Source: an uncultured Bacteroides sp. (GTDB lineage: Bacteria > Bacteroidota > Bacteroidia > Bacteroidales > Bacteroidaceae). Taken from it: a DNA stretch of 64,000 nucleotides. The notes below the pieces were generated by a model. The model was given only the letters and a program-made list of their open reading frames with translations. It was not told the origin of the DNA and made no database searches. The DNA is taken from NCBI RefSeq assembly GCF_902491285.1, contig NZ_CABUHK010000022.1, forward strand, positions 4,373 to 68,372. Direction: 5' to 3'. A program made the position numbers and the translations under genes. This document shows, piece by piece, positions 37,416 to 46,880 of this stretch. Every line of letters begins with the position of its first letter. Position 1 is the stretch's first letter.

Positions 37416-37967
37416 TTATTCAGCAGCAGCTTCTGTTGCAGGAGCCTCTTCAGCCGGAGCTGCGGCTTCTTCTGCAGGTGCTTCAGCAGCAGCTTTTTCA
37501 GCAGCCTCAGCAGCTTTCTTTTCAGCGAGTGCTTTTGCTTTCACTTCGTTGATTTTCTTTTCTGCTTCCAGACGTGCTTTTGCTTCAGCTTTCTTAGCTT
37601 CGTCTTGTTTAGCCTTCAAAGCAGCCAGACCTGACTGTTTGTTGTTTTTCCAAGCTTCGAATTTAGCTTCTGCTTCTGCTTCTCCGAATGCGCCTTTTGC
37701 TACACCGCCCAGAAGATGTTTCTTCATGTAAACTCCTTCACGAGAAAGGATGTTACGTACAGTGTCGCTTGGTTGTGCACCTTTCAGTACCCATGCCAAT
37801 GCAGCGTCGAAATTCAAATCTACTGTAGCAGGATTGGTGTTAGGGTTGTAAGTACCAATCTTCTCAATAAATTTACCATCACGTGGTGCTCTGCTGTCTG
37901 CAATTACAATTGAATAGAACGCGTAACTTTTACGTCCGTGTCTCTGCAATCTGATTCTAGTTGCCAT
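37416..37967 (-). CDS. rpsP: 30S ribosomal protein S16
   Basis: 183 residues. The S16 core is residues 1 to about 85 ([40 protein letters not shown]). A tail of about 100 residues follows: first Lys/Ala-rich and helical, then an Ala/Glu/Pro low-complexity end. Long S16 tails occur in Bacteroidetes, whereas E. coli S16 has 82 residues. A well-formed promoter (-33 TTTG, 19 bases, TATCTTTG) and a hairpin at the start of the leader lie upstream, so it is a single-gene unit. Confidence 0.96.
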   Translation of the reverse strand: MATRIRLQRHGRKSYAFYSIVIADSRAPRDGKFIEKIGTYNPNTNPATVDLNFDAALAWVLKGAQPSDTVRNILSREGVYMKKHLLGGVAKGAFGEAEAEAKFEAWKNNKQSGLAALKAKQDEAKKAEAKARLEAEKKINEVKAKALAEKKAAEAAEKAAAEAPAEEAAAPAEEAPATEAAAE

Positions 37968-38003
37968 TTTAAATAATTGTTTTTAATGATTGATTTGAAT
38001 TAT

Positions 38004-38058
38004 GCTATTATCTCGTAATAGCGGGCGCAAAGATACGGCTTTTCTTTTGATTGACAAA
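38004..38058 (-). promoter_or_regulatory. rpsP promoter and 5'-terminal leader hairpin
   Basis: On the minus strand, TTTG at 38055-38058 is 19 bases from TATCTTTG at 38028-38035, a textbook Bacteroides promoter. Transcription would start near 38021, directly at a perfect 7-bp hairpin gctatta/taatagc (38004-38022). Confidence 0.75.
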
Positions 38059-38073
38059 CATTTTGCCTCTTTT

Positions 38074-39375
38074 TTACGAATATCGTTTCGGATATCGGAA
38101 CAGGATAGCGAGTAATGCGCAGGTTCCCATCGTGAAAGGATAGTAGAGATTGCCGATGATACTGATAGGGGAGATATTGGCGAGTCCCGCCGCAATCAGC
38201 ATTTGCGCTCCATAAGGGATAATCCCTTGTATCAGGCAGGAGAACGTATCGAGAATACTGGCGGTCTTTCTCCGGTCGAGATGGAACTTTTGGGCAATAT
38301 CCCTGGCTATCGGTCCTGTGGTGATGATGGCGATGGTGTTGTTGGCGGTACACAGGTTGGCGATACTTACCAAGGCGGCGATGCTCAATTCTGCGCCCCG
38401 TTTGCCGTTGACGTGGCGGGTCAGTTTCCGGATAATAAAGTCAATGCCGCCGTTATAGCGGATGGTTTCCAGCATACCGCCTGCCAACAGGGTGATGATG
38501 ATGAGTTCTCCCATTCCCGTTATTCCGGTTCCCATAGCTCCGAACCAGTCGAAGACTCCGAAGCTTCCAGTAGCGATGCCGATGATTCCGGTCGTCAATA
38601 TACCTATAATTAATACGAGCATTACATTCATGCCGGCAACGGCTGTTCCTAATACTATTATATATGGTATAACCTTTATCCATTCGATAGTCTGTATCTG
38701 CACGGGTGCGGTGATGGATAATCCCTGGAAGATATAAATGCCCAATACGATGATGGCTGCCGGAACTACTATCATGGAGTTTACTCGGAATTTGTCACGC
38801 ATCACACATTCCTGTGTTTTCGTTGAGGCGATGGTTGTATCTGAAATAAACGACAGGTTATCTCCGAAAAAAGAACCGCCGACCACGACAGCTACCATAA
38901 AAGGAAGGGCTATCTCTGTCTTTTCCGCCAGTCCGACAGCAACGGGGGTGAGGGCGACAATGGTGCCTACGCTGGTCCCGATGGACAGGGAGATGAAGCA
39001 GGCGGCGATAAATATTCCTGCCAGCAACAGGTTATCGGGGAGAATATGCAGCGTCAGGTTGACGGTCGCGTCGATGGCTCCCATCTGCTTGGCGCTCTGC
39101 GCGAAGGCTCCGGCAAGGATAAATATCCATATCATCAGGAGAATATTCTTATTGGCAGCTCCCACGGAGAACTGATAGATGCGTTGGTCCAGTTTCAATC
39201 CTTTGGTAATGGCGATGGCGTAGCAGGAAGAAACGAGGAAAGCAACCGTGATAGGTACTTTATAGAAGTCGTTGACAAGGATAGAAGTCACGAGATAAAG
39301 GCATAAGAATACGAGCAACGGACTTAGTGCCCACCAGCTTCCGGTACGGTCTTTATGTATTTTTTCTTCAGTCAT
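38074..39375 (-). CDS. NhaC-family Na+/H+ antiporter
   Basis: 433 residues and about 11-12 membrane helices. GTSVGTIVALTPVAVGLAEKT and VVGGSFFGDNLSFISDTTIASTKTQ are the NhaC family motifs, the latter with the Asp residues thought to carry ions. It would export Na+ (or exchange an organic substrate, as in some relatives) at the inner membrane. The start at 39375 follows a promoter with -33 TTTG (39451-39454) and TACTTTTG (39423-39430), 20 bases apart; the upstream frame extension is non-conserved. Confidence 0.88.
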   Translation of the reverse strand: MTEEKIHKDRTGSWWALSPLLVFLCLYLVTSILVNDFYKVPITVAFLVSSCYAIAITKGLKLDQRIYQFSVGAANKNILLMIWIFILAGAFAQSAKQMGAIDATVNLTLHILPDNLLLAGIFIAACFISLSIGTSVGTIVALTPVAVGLAEKTEIALPFMVAVVVGGSFFGDNLSFISDTTIASTKTQECVMRDKFRVNSMIVVPAAIIVLGIYIFQGLSITAPVQIQTIEWIKVIPYIIVLGTAVAGMNVMLVLIIGILTTGIIGIATGSFGVFDWFGAMGTGITGMGELIIITLLAGGMLETIRYNGGIDFIIRKLTRHVNGKRGAELSIAALVSIANLCTANNTIAIITTGPIARDIAQKFHLDRRKTASILDTFSCLIQGIIPYGAQMLIAAGLANISPISIIGNLYYPFTMGTCALLAILFRYPKRYS

Positions 39376-39422
39376 AAATAGAATATATAGTAATCGTTTT
39401 TCTGTTATTTTAAACGATTGTG

Positions 39423-39454
39423 CAAAAGTAATGTTTTTCAAAGGAAGTCGCAAA
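39423..39454 (-). promoter_or_regulatory. Promoter of the NhaC antiporter gene
   Basis: On the minus strand, TTTG (39451-39454), a 20-base spacer, then TACTTTTG (39423-39430). Confidence 0.7.
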
Positions 39455-39497
39455 TTATGAATGAGTATCATCAGGTCATAAAAATGAATGATAATTA

Positions 39498-39528
39498 TTT
39501 GAGGAATCGATGATTTGCACTATCTTTG
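39498..39528 (+). promoter_or_regulatory. Promoter of the toxin-antitoxin pair
   Basis: tttg (39498-39501), a 19-base spacer, then tatctttg (39521-39528). It fixes the antitoxin start at 39565 rather than the earlier TTG/ATG codons of the open frame. Confidence 0.75.
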
Positions 39529-39564
39529 CTAATAAATGTGCATTTAATGAGGAAAGGAGTAATA

Positions 39565-39840
39565 ATGAATACTATATCATTGGAATCAATGCAAAATGAG
39601 TTGATTCGTGAAATATTGAATACTGATAATATGCAGGTGCTGGAAAAATTGAAGAAAGTGCTCAAATATGATATAAAGGGAAGTGAAGCGATGCCGAATG
39701 TGGTTGCTGAAGCTGCCGAACCTTATAAAACAAAGGCCGAAATCATAGCTGATTTGAAAGAAGTTTGTAAAGACATGAAGTTGGCACGTGAAGGCAAATT
39801 AAAAGGCCGTCCGTTTGAAGATTTACTCAATGAATTATAA
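39565..39840 (+). CDS. Probable antitoxin of a type II RelE-type toxin-antitoxin pair
   Basis: 91 residues, acidic and helical. It starts at ATG 39565 after a strong ribosome-binding site ggaaaggag. No clear DNA-binding motif is recognised, but the C-terminal half KTKAEIIADLKEVCKDMKLAREGKLKGRPFEDLLNEL is the kind of amphipathic extension that wraps a RelE/ParE toxin. It overlaps the toxin gene by 11 bases, the usual coupling of such pairs. The antitoxin call rests on size, order and overlap. Confidence 0.75.
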   Translation: MNTISLESMQNELIREILNTDNMQVLEKLKKVLKYDIKGSEAMPNVVAEAAEPYKTKAEIIADLKEVCKDMKLAREGKLKGRPFEDLLNEL

Positions 39841-40171
39841 GATTAAAGTATATCGCTGTTTTGAAAAAGAAGTAAAGAAGCTGTCTAAGCGATATAAGTC
39901 GTTGAAGCAGGATTTGTTGGCTCTTTCTGCTGAATTGTTAGAGAATCCGGAGAAAGGTGTAGATTTAGGAAATGGGCTGCATAAAGTACGTATGAGTATA
40001 TCCTCCAAAGGGAAAGGAAAGAGTGCAGGAGCAAGAATTATTACTCTTATCGTTACTCTTTCTGATGAAGAAAAAGAAATAGGCTTACACTACATTTACG
40101 ACAAATCTGATCGCGAAAGTTTGACAGATAAAGAATTGAGGAATATCTTGAAAGAGAATGGATCTGTCTGA
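39830..40171 (+). CDS. RelE/ParE-superfamily toxin
   Basis: 113 residues from ATG 39830 and basic. YRCFEKEVKKLSKRYKSLKQDL is the N-terminal helix pair; LHKVRMSISSKGKGKSAGARIITLIV and LHYIYDKSDRESLTDKELRNIL match the beta-sheet and C-terminus of RelE-like mRNA interferases. The family cleaves mRNA on the ribosome. It is coupled to the antitoxin through an 11-base overlap. A long hairpin terminator follows after about 35 bases. Confidence 0.82.
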   Translation: MNYKIKVYRCFEKEVKKLSKRYKSLKQDLLALSAELLENPEKGVDLGNGLHKVRMSISSKGKGKSAGARIITLIVTLSDEEKEIGLHYIYDKSDRESLTDKELRNILKENGSV

Positions 40172-40199
40172 GACTCCTCTTTCTTAAAAACATTAATAT

Positions 40200-40264
40200 A
40201 TTAAAAAAAGAAAGTGTCTTGCCTCACGGTATATTTTGTGTGGGCAGGACACTTTCTTTAGTTT
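40200..40264. terminator. Bidirectional intrinsic terminator after the toxin gene
   Basis: A 17-bp stem with one wobble (40207-40223 with 40243-40259). The minus strand has the stronger T-run (seven T), and the plus strand continues agttttatttc. Confidence 0.8.
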
Positions 40265-40377
40265 TATTTCATTTTCTCTTTTTCCGTTTCATCTCCTTCT
40301 TTTTCCGTCTCGGAAATTAAAAAACGGATACTCTTTCCCTTTTCCTCTATTTTCGCGCCGTTGATAACATAACTTAT
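40264..40377 (-). pseudogene. Possible 3' remnant of a minus-strand gene
   Basis: An open stretch of 38 codons ends in a stop immediately before a terminator with a minus-strand T-run. It reads like a protein C-terminus (NGAKIEEKGKSIRFLISE, then a charged Glu/Lys/Thr end). There is no start codon, and it is closed upstream by a stop at 40378-40380. I do not recognise the family. Confidence 0.35.
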
Positions 40378-40387
40378 TTAGAATAGA

Positions 40388-41455
40388 ATGACAACGACTA
40401 AATTCTCAGTATGTATTTTTTGCCTTTGCCTGTTTGCTTCCTGTGGGGGAGAGAAAAAGGCAGATGAACCTGTACGGGTGAAGGTAGCGGAAGCGGAAAC
40501 CCTGATGCCCTCATCGGAACGTGAGTTCTCGTTTATATCAAAACCATTCAAGGAAACAGAACTTTCTTTCAGGGTAGGCGGCCCGATTGACCGCTTCGAG
40601 GTGTATGCCGGAAATTTCTATCATCGCGGGGATATTATTGCTGAAATAGACTCCCGTGATTTCCGTATTCGCAAAGAGCGTGCGGAAGCTGTCTACAATC
40701 AGGCAAAAGCGGAGTTTGAAAGGATTAAGGTGCTGTATGAGAAAGATAATTTATCGGCAAGCGCCTATGAAAAGGCACGTGCCGATTATACTTCTGCCAA
40801 GACTGCTTTTGAAACGGCAACGAATGAACTGAGTGATACCCGGCTGGTTGCTCCTTTCGACGGATACGTCGGAGAGGTGTATATCGAGAAGTTCCAGGAT
40901 GTAAAAGCAACTCAACCTGTCGTTTCTTTCATTGATATCACTCAACTGAAGATAGAGGCGTATATCACGCAAGATATAGCGTTTCAAGCAGAAAAAATAA
41001 AAGAAGTAGGCGTCCGTTTTGATGTTCGCCCGGATACCGTATATCCGGCAAAAGTAGTGGAAGTCTCCAAAAGCACTACGCGGAACAATCTTTCTTTTCT
41101 GTTGACTGCGTTGCTGCCTAACAAACAGGGAGAATGGCGCGCAGGCATTTCCGGGAAGATGCTGCTTGAACTTCCGTCTCCATCATCGGCTCCGATGGTG
41201 ACTGTGCCGCAAACGGCTCTCAGCCATCGCCCTAGTGAGGGAGATTATGTCTGGACGGTAGATGATGCGACAGGAAAAGTTTCAAGGAAAAAAGTGGTGT
41301 TGGGTGAATTGCTTCCGGATGGAAAAGTGGAAGTGAAAGGTGGATTGCAGGCAGGAGAAACGGTGGCTGTCAGCAAACTGCGTTTTCTGTCGGAAGGAAC
41401 GTCGGTAGAAGTCATGAATAAGAAACAGGAAAAACCGGTAACTGCTCAAAAGTAA
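40388..41455 (+). CDS. RND efflux periplasmic adaptor (membrane fusion lipoprotein)
   Basis: 355 residues. The lipobox LFASC (Cys19) anchors it to the inner membrane facing the periplasm. A lipoyl-like hinge (GGPIDRFEVYAGNFYHRGDIIAEIDSRDF, about 60-90) is followed by an alpha hairpin (about 95-140), the second lipoyl half (LVAPFDGYVGEVYIEKFQ), a beta barrel and a membrane-proximal domain. It links the RND pump (10 bases downstream) to the TolC-like channel. Substrates are unknown. Confidence 0.92.
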   Translation: MTTTKFSVCIFCLCLFASCGGEKKADEPVRVKVAEAETLMPSSEREFSFISKPFKETELSFRVGGPIDRFEVYAGNFYHRGDIIAEIDSRDFRIRKERAEAVYNQAKAEFERIKVLYEKDNLSASAYEKARADYTSAKTAFETATNELSDTRLVAPFDGYVGEVYIEKFQDVKATQPVVSFIDITQLKIEAYITQDIAFQAEKIKEVGVRFDVRPDTVYPAKVVEVSKSTTRNNLSFLLTALLPNKQGEWRAGISGKMLLELPSPSSAPMVTVPQTALSHRPSEGDYVWTVDDATGKVSRKKVVLGELLPDGKVEVKGGLQAGETVAVSKLRFLSEGTSVEVMNKKQEKPVTAQK

Positions 41456-41465
41456 GTGGAAAAGT

Positions 41466-44400
41466 ATGAAATTCGTTAAATATTTCTTGCAGAAAAAGTC
41501 GGTGACTATTCTGCTGTTACTGCTCGTATTGGGCGGCGGACTGCTTTCCTATGTGAAAATGGGAAAGTTGGAAGATGCTCCCTTTACAATCAAACAGGCA
41601 TTGGTGCTGACTCCTTATCCGGGAGCTTCTCCTTCCGAAGTGCAGTCGCAGGTGACAGATGTTTTGGAAGAGTCTATACAGTCATTGGGGGAATTATACT
41701 ACCTCAAGACGGAAAACCGCGCAGGGCTTTCTAAGATAACGGTTTACGTAAAGAAAGAAATCCGTGCGGACGAGATGCAGCAGCTATGGGACAAGCTTCG
41801 CCGGAAAGTCAATGATGTACAAACGAAACTTCCTGCCGGGGCAGGCCCGTCAGTAGTAAACGATGATTTTGGTGACGTATTGGGTGTTTTCTATGGATTG
41901 ACCGGTGAAGGACATTCTTACCGGGAACTTGAAGACCAGGCAAAGCTTATCAAGAATGAGTTGCTCAAAGTGAAAGACGTAGCGAAGATAGAAATTTATG
42001 GTGTACAGTCTCCTACGATTGATGTTATCCTCAGCCCGTCTGTGATGGCGCGGAGCGGCATTACTACGGCGGATATTTCCCGTGCTTTCGATGCGCAGAA
42101 CCGGGTGGTGGATGCCGGTGGTATTGATGCCGGAGTGAACAGGATACGTATCGAATCAACCGGAAACTTCTATTCGTTGGACGATATACGGAATCTGACT
42201 ATCGTATCTCGTACAGGAGAACATTTCCGTCTGGCTGATATTGCCGAAATAAAAGAAAGCTATCAAACACCGCCCGCCAATAAAATGCGGATTGACGGAA
42301 AACCGGCGGTCGGAGTTGCCATCTCTACCGTTCCCACTGGAAATGTGGTCGATATGGCTGAAGCGGTTAAAGTTAAGATAGACCAATTCTCGGAGACGAT
42401 GCCCGAAGGGTTTGAGTTGCAGACGATTTACGACCAAGGATATGAATCGGCCGTGGCAAATCAGGGATTTATCTTAAACCTGATTATTTCTGTTGTAACG
42501 GTGGTTGCTATTCTGCTTTTCTTTATAGGATTCAAGAACGGCATCCTGGTTGGTAGCGGATTGGTCTTTTCTATTTTTGCCACATTGATAGTCATGCTGA
42601 CACAGGGAATAGCCTTGCAGCGTATGTCACTTGCCGCTATTATCATTGCTATGGGAATGTTGGTGGATAATGCCATCGTGGTTTCCGATTCGGCATTGGT
42701 CAATATGCAGCGGGGAATGCGTAAGCGGGTGGCTATCATGAGGGCTTGTTCCGCGACGGCATTACCGTTATTAGCGGCAACAATCATTGCTATTTTAACT
42801 TTTTTACCTATATATTATTCGCCGCACATTACCGGCGAGTTGTTGTCATCCTTAGTTGTAGTTATCGGCGTTTCGCTGATGTTCAGTTGGGTCTTTGCGC
42901 TGACGCAGACTCCTTTCTTTATTCAGGAGTTTGTCCGTCGGCCAAGACCCGACGAACTAAAGGCTGCTCTTTTTACAGGTAAATATTATGATAAGTTCCG
43001 TTCGGCTCTGGGGTGGGTGATTAATCACCGGTATGCCACTGTAGGATGCATGGTCGTGATGCTGGTATTGTCTGCCTGGAGCTTTAAATTTATCCCGAAA
43101 GTGTTTGTGCCCGCATTGGACAAGCAATATTTCACGCTGGATATGTGGCTGCCCGAAGGGACACGGATAGAAGAGACGGATAAGATGGCAATGGAGATGG
43201 CGGATTTTATTCGCGGGCAAGAGGAGACGGAGATGGTATCTACGTATGCCGGAAGGACACCGCCGCGTTATTATCTGTCTAATGTATCTTTCGGTCCTCA
43301 GTCCAATTATGCGCAGATACTGGTAAAATGTAAGACGTCGAAACTTTCCCGCCAGTTACATGCCCGTTTGCAGGATTCGATTTCAATCAAGTTCCCGGAA
43401 CCGCTGATTAAAGTAAATAAGTTCGAACTGAGCCCGTTGACGGAAGCGGTTATCGAAGCCCGCTTCCTGGGGCCGGACCCTGCCGTGCTCGATTCGTTGG
43501 TCGGACAGGCGATAGAAGTGATGCGGCGTAATCCGAAAGTTGCGGATGCCCGTAATGAGTGGGGTAATATGTCGATGGTTATCCGCCCGGTGTACGACCC
43601 GGTGAAAGCCGGAGCGCTAGGTATCACCAAGGCTTCTATGATGGAATCAGTGAAGTCTATTAATGACGGATTGCCCGTTGGCATCTACCGGGATGATGAA
43701 AAGAAAGTACCCGTACTTTTGAAATCGGGCAATGTAGATATAACCGACACCGGCTCTTTAGGCGATTTCTCTATCTGGAACGGAGAAAGGTCGGCTCCGC
43801 TTTCACAAGTGACGGAACGGATAGAGACAACTTGGGAATTTCCACAGGTTCGAACCTATAACCGCCAACTTTCAATGGCTGCCATGTGCGGTGTGAAACC
43901 GGGATATACGATGGCAGAAGTACATGGGGAAATCCGGCAGGAAATCGAGAATATGCAACTTCCCGAAGGTTATACTTTCTTCTGGGACGCACAGTATAAA
44001 GACCAGGGAGAAGCAATGCAGGCTATCGCAAAATATTTTCCATTAGCATTTCTGGCATTGATTGTTATTTTGGTCGCTTTGTTCGGCAACTTCCGCGAAC
44101 CGGTTATTATCATTTGCATCCTGCCCCTCTCGCTGATAGGTATCGCTGTCGGCATGTTGCTGACAGGCTTTGATTTCGGTTTCTTTCCGATAGCCGGTTG
44201 GCTGGGATTGCTCGGAATGATTATCAAGAATGTAATCGTACTGATTGATGAGATTAACGTGCAGCACCGGAGCGGGATTGACTTGTACACTTCAATCGTT
44301 GAGGCTACGGTTTCCCGAACCCGTCCGGTATTGATGGCGGCTACGACAACCATTTTCGGTATGGTTCCTCTGTTGTTTGATGTAGCGTTCGGCGGCATGG

Positions 44401-44498
44401 CCGCTACCATTATCTTCGGACTGACGTTTGCTACGGGGCTGACTCTGTTTGTCACTCCTGCACTGTATTCTATGTTCTATAAAGTAAAAGGAAAGTAA
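41466..44498 (+). CDS. RND-family efflux pump inner-membrane subunit
   Basis: 1010 residues with the AcrB-like architecture: helix 1, a large periplasmic loop (about 35-330), helices 2-6, a second loop (about 555-860) and helices 7-12. The helix 4 region LAAIIIAMGMLVDNAIVVSD carries the proton-relay acidic residue. It is shorter in its loops than AcrB and resembles the drug or multi-substrate exporters common in Bacteroidetes. It uses the proton gradient to export through the adaptor and outer-membrane channel. Confidence 0.94.
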   Translation: MKFVKYFLQKKSVTILLLLLVLGGGLLSYVKMGKLEDAPFTIKQALVLTPYPGASPSEVQSQVTDVLEESIQSLGELYYLKTENRAGLSKITVYVKKEIRADEMQQLWDKLRRKVNDVQTKLPAGAGPSVVNDDFGDVLGVFYGLTGEGHSYRELEDQAKLIKNELLKVKDVAKIEIYGVQSPTIDVILSPSVMARSGITTADISRAFDAQNRVVDAGGIDAGVNRIRIESTGNFYSLDDIRNLTIVSRTGEHFRLADIAEIKESYQTPPANKMRIDGKPAVGVAISTVPTGNVVDMAEAVKVKIDQFSETMPEGFELQTIYDQGYESAVANQGFILNLIISVVTVVAILLFFIGFKNGILVGSGLVFSIFATLIVMLTQGIALQRMSLAAIIIAMGMLVDNAIVVSDSALVNMQRGMRKRVAIMRACSATALPLLAATIIAILTFLPIYYSPHITGELLSSLVVVIGVSLMFSWVFALTQTPFFIQEFVRRPRPDELKAALFTGKYYDKFRSALGWVINHRYATVGCMVVMLVLSAWSFKFIPKVFVPALDKQYFTLDMWLPEGTRIEETDKMAMEMADFIRGQEETEMVSTYAGRTPPRYYLSNVSFGPQSNYAQILVKCKTSKLSRQLHARLQDSISIKFPEPLIKVNKFELSPLTEAVIEARFLGPDPAVLDSLVGQAIEVMRRNPKVADARNEWGNMSMVIRPVYDPVKAGALGITKASMMESVKSINDGLPVGIYRDDEKKVPVLLKSGNVDITDTGSLGDFSIWNGERSAPLSQVTERIETTWEFPQVRTYNRQLSMAAMCGVKPGYTMAEVHGEIRQEIENMQLPEGYTFFWDAQYKDQGEAMQAIAKYFPLAFLALIVILVALFGNFREPVIIICILPLSLIGIAVGMLLTGFDFGFFPIAGWLGLLGMIIKNVIVLIDEINVQHRSGIDLYTSIVEATVSRTRPVLMAATTTIFGMVPLLFDVAFGGMAATIIFGLTFATGLTLFVTPALYSMFYKVKGK

Positions 44499-44500
44499 AA

Positions 44501-45805
44501 ATGAAGAAAAGAATATTTTATCCATTGTTTTACTGTTGCGCTTTTCTGGCTTTACCCGCCATGGCGCAGCAAAGTCCCCTGCTGGAGAAATACCGGATGA
44601 TGGCATTGGATTATAATCACGACCTGAAAGCGGCAGAAAAAAACATTGCCGCCAGCGTAGAAATAGAGAAGTCCGCACGCGCGGATTTGAAACCGAAACT
44701 TTCGGGAGCCGCCAACTTCCAGTACACAGGCAATCCGTTGGAACTGACCTTGGATGTCCCTTCCCTGGGATTGTCGAAGACGGTGGAAGGAAAGAACTTG
44801 AACTATGGAGCTTCTCTTTCCATCCTGCAACCGGTATATACAGGCGGGCGTGTACTGGAGTCTATCCGTATGGCGCAACATCAGCAGTCGTTTGCAAGCA
44901 ACCAGGCGAACGTGCTGAATGATGCAGTCTGTTATCAGACGGATATGCAATACTGGAGTGCCGTAGCCCGGCGGGAGATCGTGTCCGTTGCCGAAGACTT
45001 CCGTAATTCGATAGCCTCTCTGGTAAAGACAATTAAGGAAAGGGTGGAAGTCGGGCTTGTAGACCCGCAGGACTTATTGATGGCGGAAGTGAAGCTGAAT
45101 GAAGCGGAATATCAACTGCTCCAGGCACAAAGTAATTTTGAAACGGGCAGGATGGCATTGAACTCTATGATTGGAGTTCAACTGGAGAATACGACAGAAC
45201 TGGATTCCCAGATACCATTGGTGGCAATGAACGATTCTCTATGGTTTTCCACCGGAATGACACGTCCTGAAATCCGGATGGCTTATGACCGTATCCGCAT
45301 AGCTGAGAGTTCTAAAAAGTTGAACGATTCGCAATTCAAACCTCAATTCTATGTAGGAGTAGATGGCAGTTACTCGTCTCCCGGTTATAATTTCAAGAAA
45401 GACTTAGACCCTAACTATGCCGTTTACGCCAAAGTATCCGTTCCTATTTTTGAATGGGGAAAACGGAAAAGCGAGAAACGTGCTTCTTCCTTACGCATCG
45501 GAATGGCGGAAGATAATCTGAACAAAGTCGTAGATCAGGTGGAACTGGAAGTGGGTGTAGCGCGTAAGGCATTGTCACAAGCCATCGAACGTGTCCGTTT
45601 GAGTGAAAGTTCGTTGGCAAAAGCGGAAGAAAACGAGGCAAAAGCAGTGGAGCGTTACAATGAAGGAAAGGTGTCTGTGGTGGAAGTTATCGATGCGCAG
45701 ACCTACCGGCAGACTTCCCAGGTAAACTATGTGCAAGCGAAAGCGGCGGCGCAAGGACATTACTCGGAATTAATAAAAGCCCTTCATGGCTATGATTATC
45801 GCTAA
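44501..45805 (+). CDS. TolC-family outer-membrane efflux channel
   Basis: 434 residues, with a signal peptide ending at about 22 (ALPAMAQQ). Two tandem OEP repeats of long helices and beta hairpins are present; KVSVPIFEWGKRKSEKRAS and VEVIDAQTYRQTSQVNYVQAKA are typical of the second repeat. It begins 2 bases after the pump gene, completing the tripartite export system adaptor-pump-channel. Confidence 0.93.
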   Translation: MKKRIFYPLFYCCAFLALPAMAQQSPLLEKYRMMALDYNHDLKAAEKNIAASVEIEKSARADLKPKLSGAANFQYTGNPLELTLDVPSLGLSKTVEGKNLNYGASLSILQPVYTGGRVLESIRMAQHQQSFASNQANVLNDAVCYQTDMQYWSAVARREIVSVAEDFRNSIASLVKTIKERVEVGLVDPQDLLMAEVKLNEAEYQLLQAQSNFETGRMALNSMIGVQLENTTELDSQIPLVAMNDSLWFSTGMTRPEIRMAYDRIRIAESSKKLNDSQFKPQFYVGVDGSYSSPGYNFKKDLDPNYAVYAKVSVPIFEWGKRKSEKRASSLRIGMAEDNLNKVVDQVELEVGVARKALSQAIERVRLSESSLAKAEENEAKAVERYNEGKVSVVEVIDAQTYRQTSQVNYVQAKAAAQGHYSELIKALHGYDYR

Positions 45806-45812
45806 AAAATAG

Positions 45813-45820
45813 TAATTTTG
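45813..45820 (+). promoter_or_regulatory. -7 box of the LytS/LytTR pair
   Basis: taattttg fits TAnnTTTG exactly and lies 22 bases before the ATG at 45843. It is directly after the TolC gene, so the two-component pair may be expressed independently of the pump. No -33 TTTG is seen. Confidence 0.45.
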
Positions 45821-45842
45821 TATGAGAAGAACCGGTTGTGAT

Positions 45843-46880
45843 ATGAATATGAAGTTGAATACCTTATTATATGTAGCGTTATTTTCAGGACTGGGAGTAT
45901 TCTCTTTTCTGTTATTGATTAATTATGCTACCCTTCCCGATAAGGTTGCCGATGTATTTCATTCTGCCGGCACACTGACTTTCTTCATACTGGCATTTAA
46001 TGTATTGGGATATGCGACGATGCGATTGAGTACATGGATGGATAATCAGTACGCGCTGAACCTGCACCGTCGTTGGAAATTAATATCCGTCTATATGGTC
46101 GTAATGGGAATGTTTTTCTTATTGAACTACGGTTTGCTGATAACAGCCAAACTGCTGGCGGGAGCGGCCCGTCCGTTTGTGTTTCCCAATGGCGGATGGC
46201 GGATTCTGATTACCGTGTGGCTGGTGGAACTGGTCATTTTGGGATTGCTGTTAGCCAATCGTTCCATGCGGAATGCATTGAAACTGCAACGGGAAGCGAC
46301 CGCCCTGCAAAAAGAAAACAATACGGCACGTTATACTGCATTGCAAAACCAGTTGAATCCCCATTTCCTGTTTAATAGCCTGAATACATTGATTTCTGAA
46401 ATCCGTTACAACCCTGCCAATGCGGAACTGTTCACCCAGCATCTTTCAGACGTGTATCGCTATACGCTTCAGTGCCAGAATCAACGGCTGACAACTTTGC
46501 GGGAAGAACTGGATTTTCTGAATTCTTATATTTTCCTGCACCGGGTGCGGCTGGGAGACTGTATCCATATTGATAACCGCCTGCCGGAAGTCTGCCTGGA
46601 CTCTCAGATTCCACCGCTCACTATCCAACTGTTGGCGGAAAATGTGATAAAACACAATGTTATCCATATGGGAAAGCCGATGACCATTGAACTTTTTTAT
46701 CTCGAAAAGGAGAAAGAACTGGTGGTCAGAAACCGGATACAGGCTAAGAAGAGTGCGACCGCTTTCGGTACAGGATTAAAGAATCTTTCTGCCCGCTATA
46801 AATTGCTGTGTAATCGTGATATTGTGATAGAGAATAATTTGCAAGAGTTTACAGTCAAAATACCTTTGCTCCATGAGTAA
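45843..46880 (+). CDS. LytS/YehU-type sensor histidine kinase
   Basis: 345 residues. Four membrane helices (about 5-145) act as the sensor. The His_kinase motif LQNQLNPHFLFNSLNTLISE holds the phosphorylated His. A short ATPase domain has IPPLTIQLLAENVIKHNVI (N box) and FGTGLKNLSARYKLL (G box). An ATG 21 bases upstream overlaps the -7 box region and is less likely. It overlaps the response regulator gene by 8 bases, so the two are a coupled pair, probably regulating the adjacent RND operon. Confidence 0.9.
   Translation: MNMKLNTLLYVALFSGLGVFSFLLLINYATLPDKVADVFHSAGTLTFFILAFNVLGYATMRLSTWMDNQYALNLHRRWKLISVYMVVMGMFFLLNYGLLITAKLLAGAARPFVFPNGGWRILITVWLVELVILGLLLANRSMRNALKLQREATALQKENNTARYTALQNQLNPHFLFNSLNTLISEIRYNPANAELFTQHLSDVYRYTLQCQNQRLTTLREELDFLNSYIFLHRVRLGDCIHIDNRLPEVCLDSQIPPLTIQLLAENVIKHNVIHMGKPMTIELFYLEKEKELVVRNRIQAKKSATAFGTGLKNLSARYKLLCNRDIVIENNLQEFTVKIPLLHE

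Larger units (their letters stand above)
40172..40387. other. Gap with shared terminator and minus-strand gene remnant
   Basis: Contains the bidirectional terminator at 40200-40264 and a 38-codon open stretch without a start on the minus strand (40264-40377). I see no clear promoter for the efflux operon. Confidence 0.5.

Noticed and set aside
37416..37731. Frameshift suspected in the long low-complexity tail of S16
   Set aside because: The frame stays open with regular Ala/Glu/Lys helical composition, and long tails are known in Bacteroidetes S16. A clean terminator follows.
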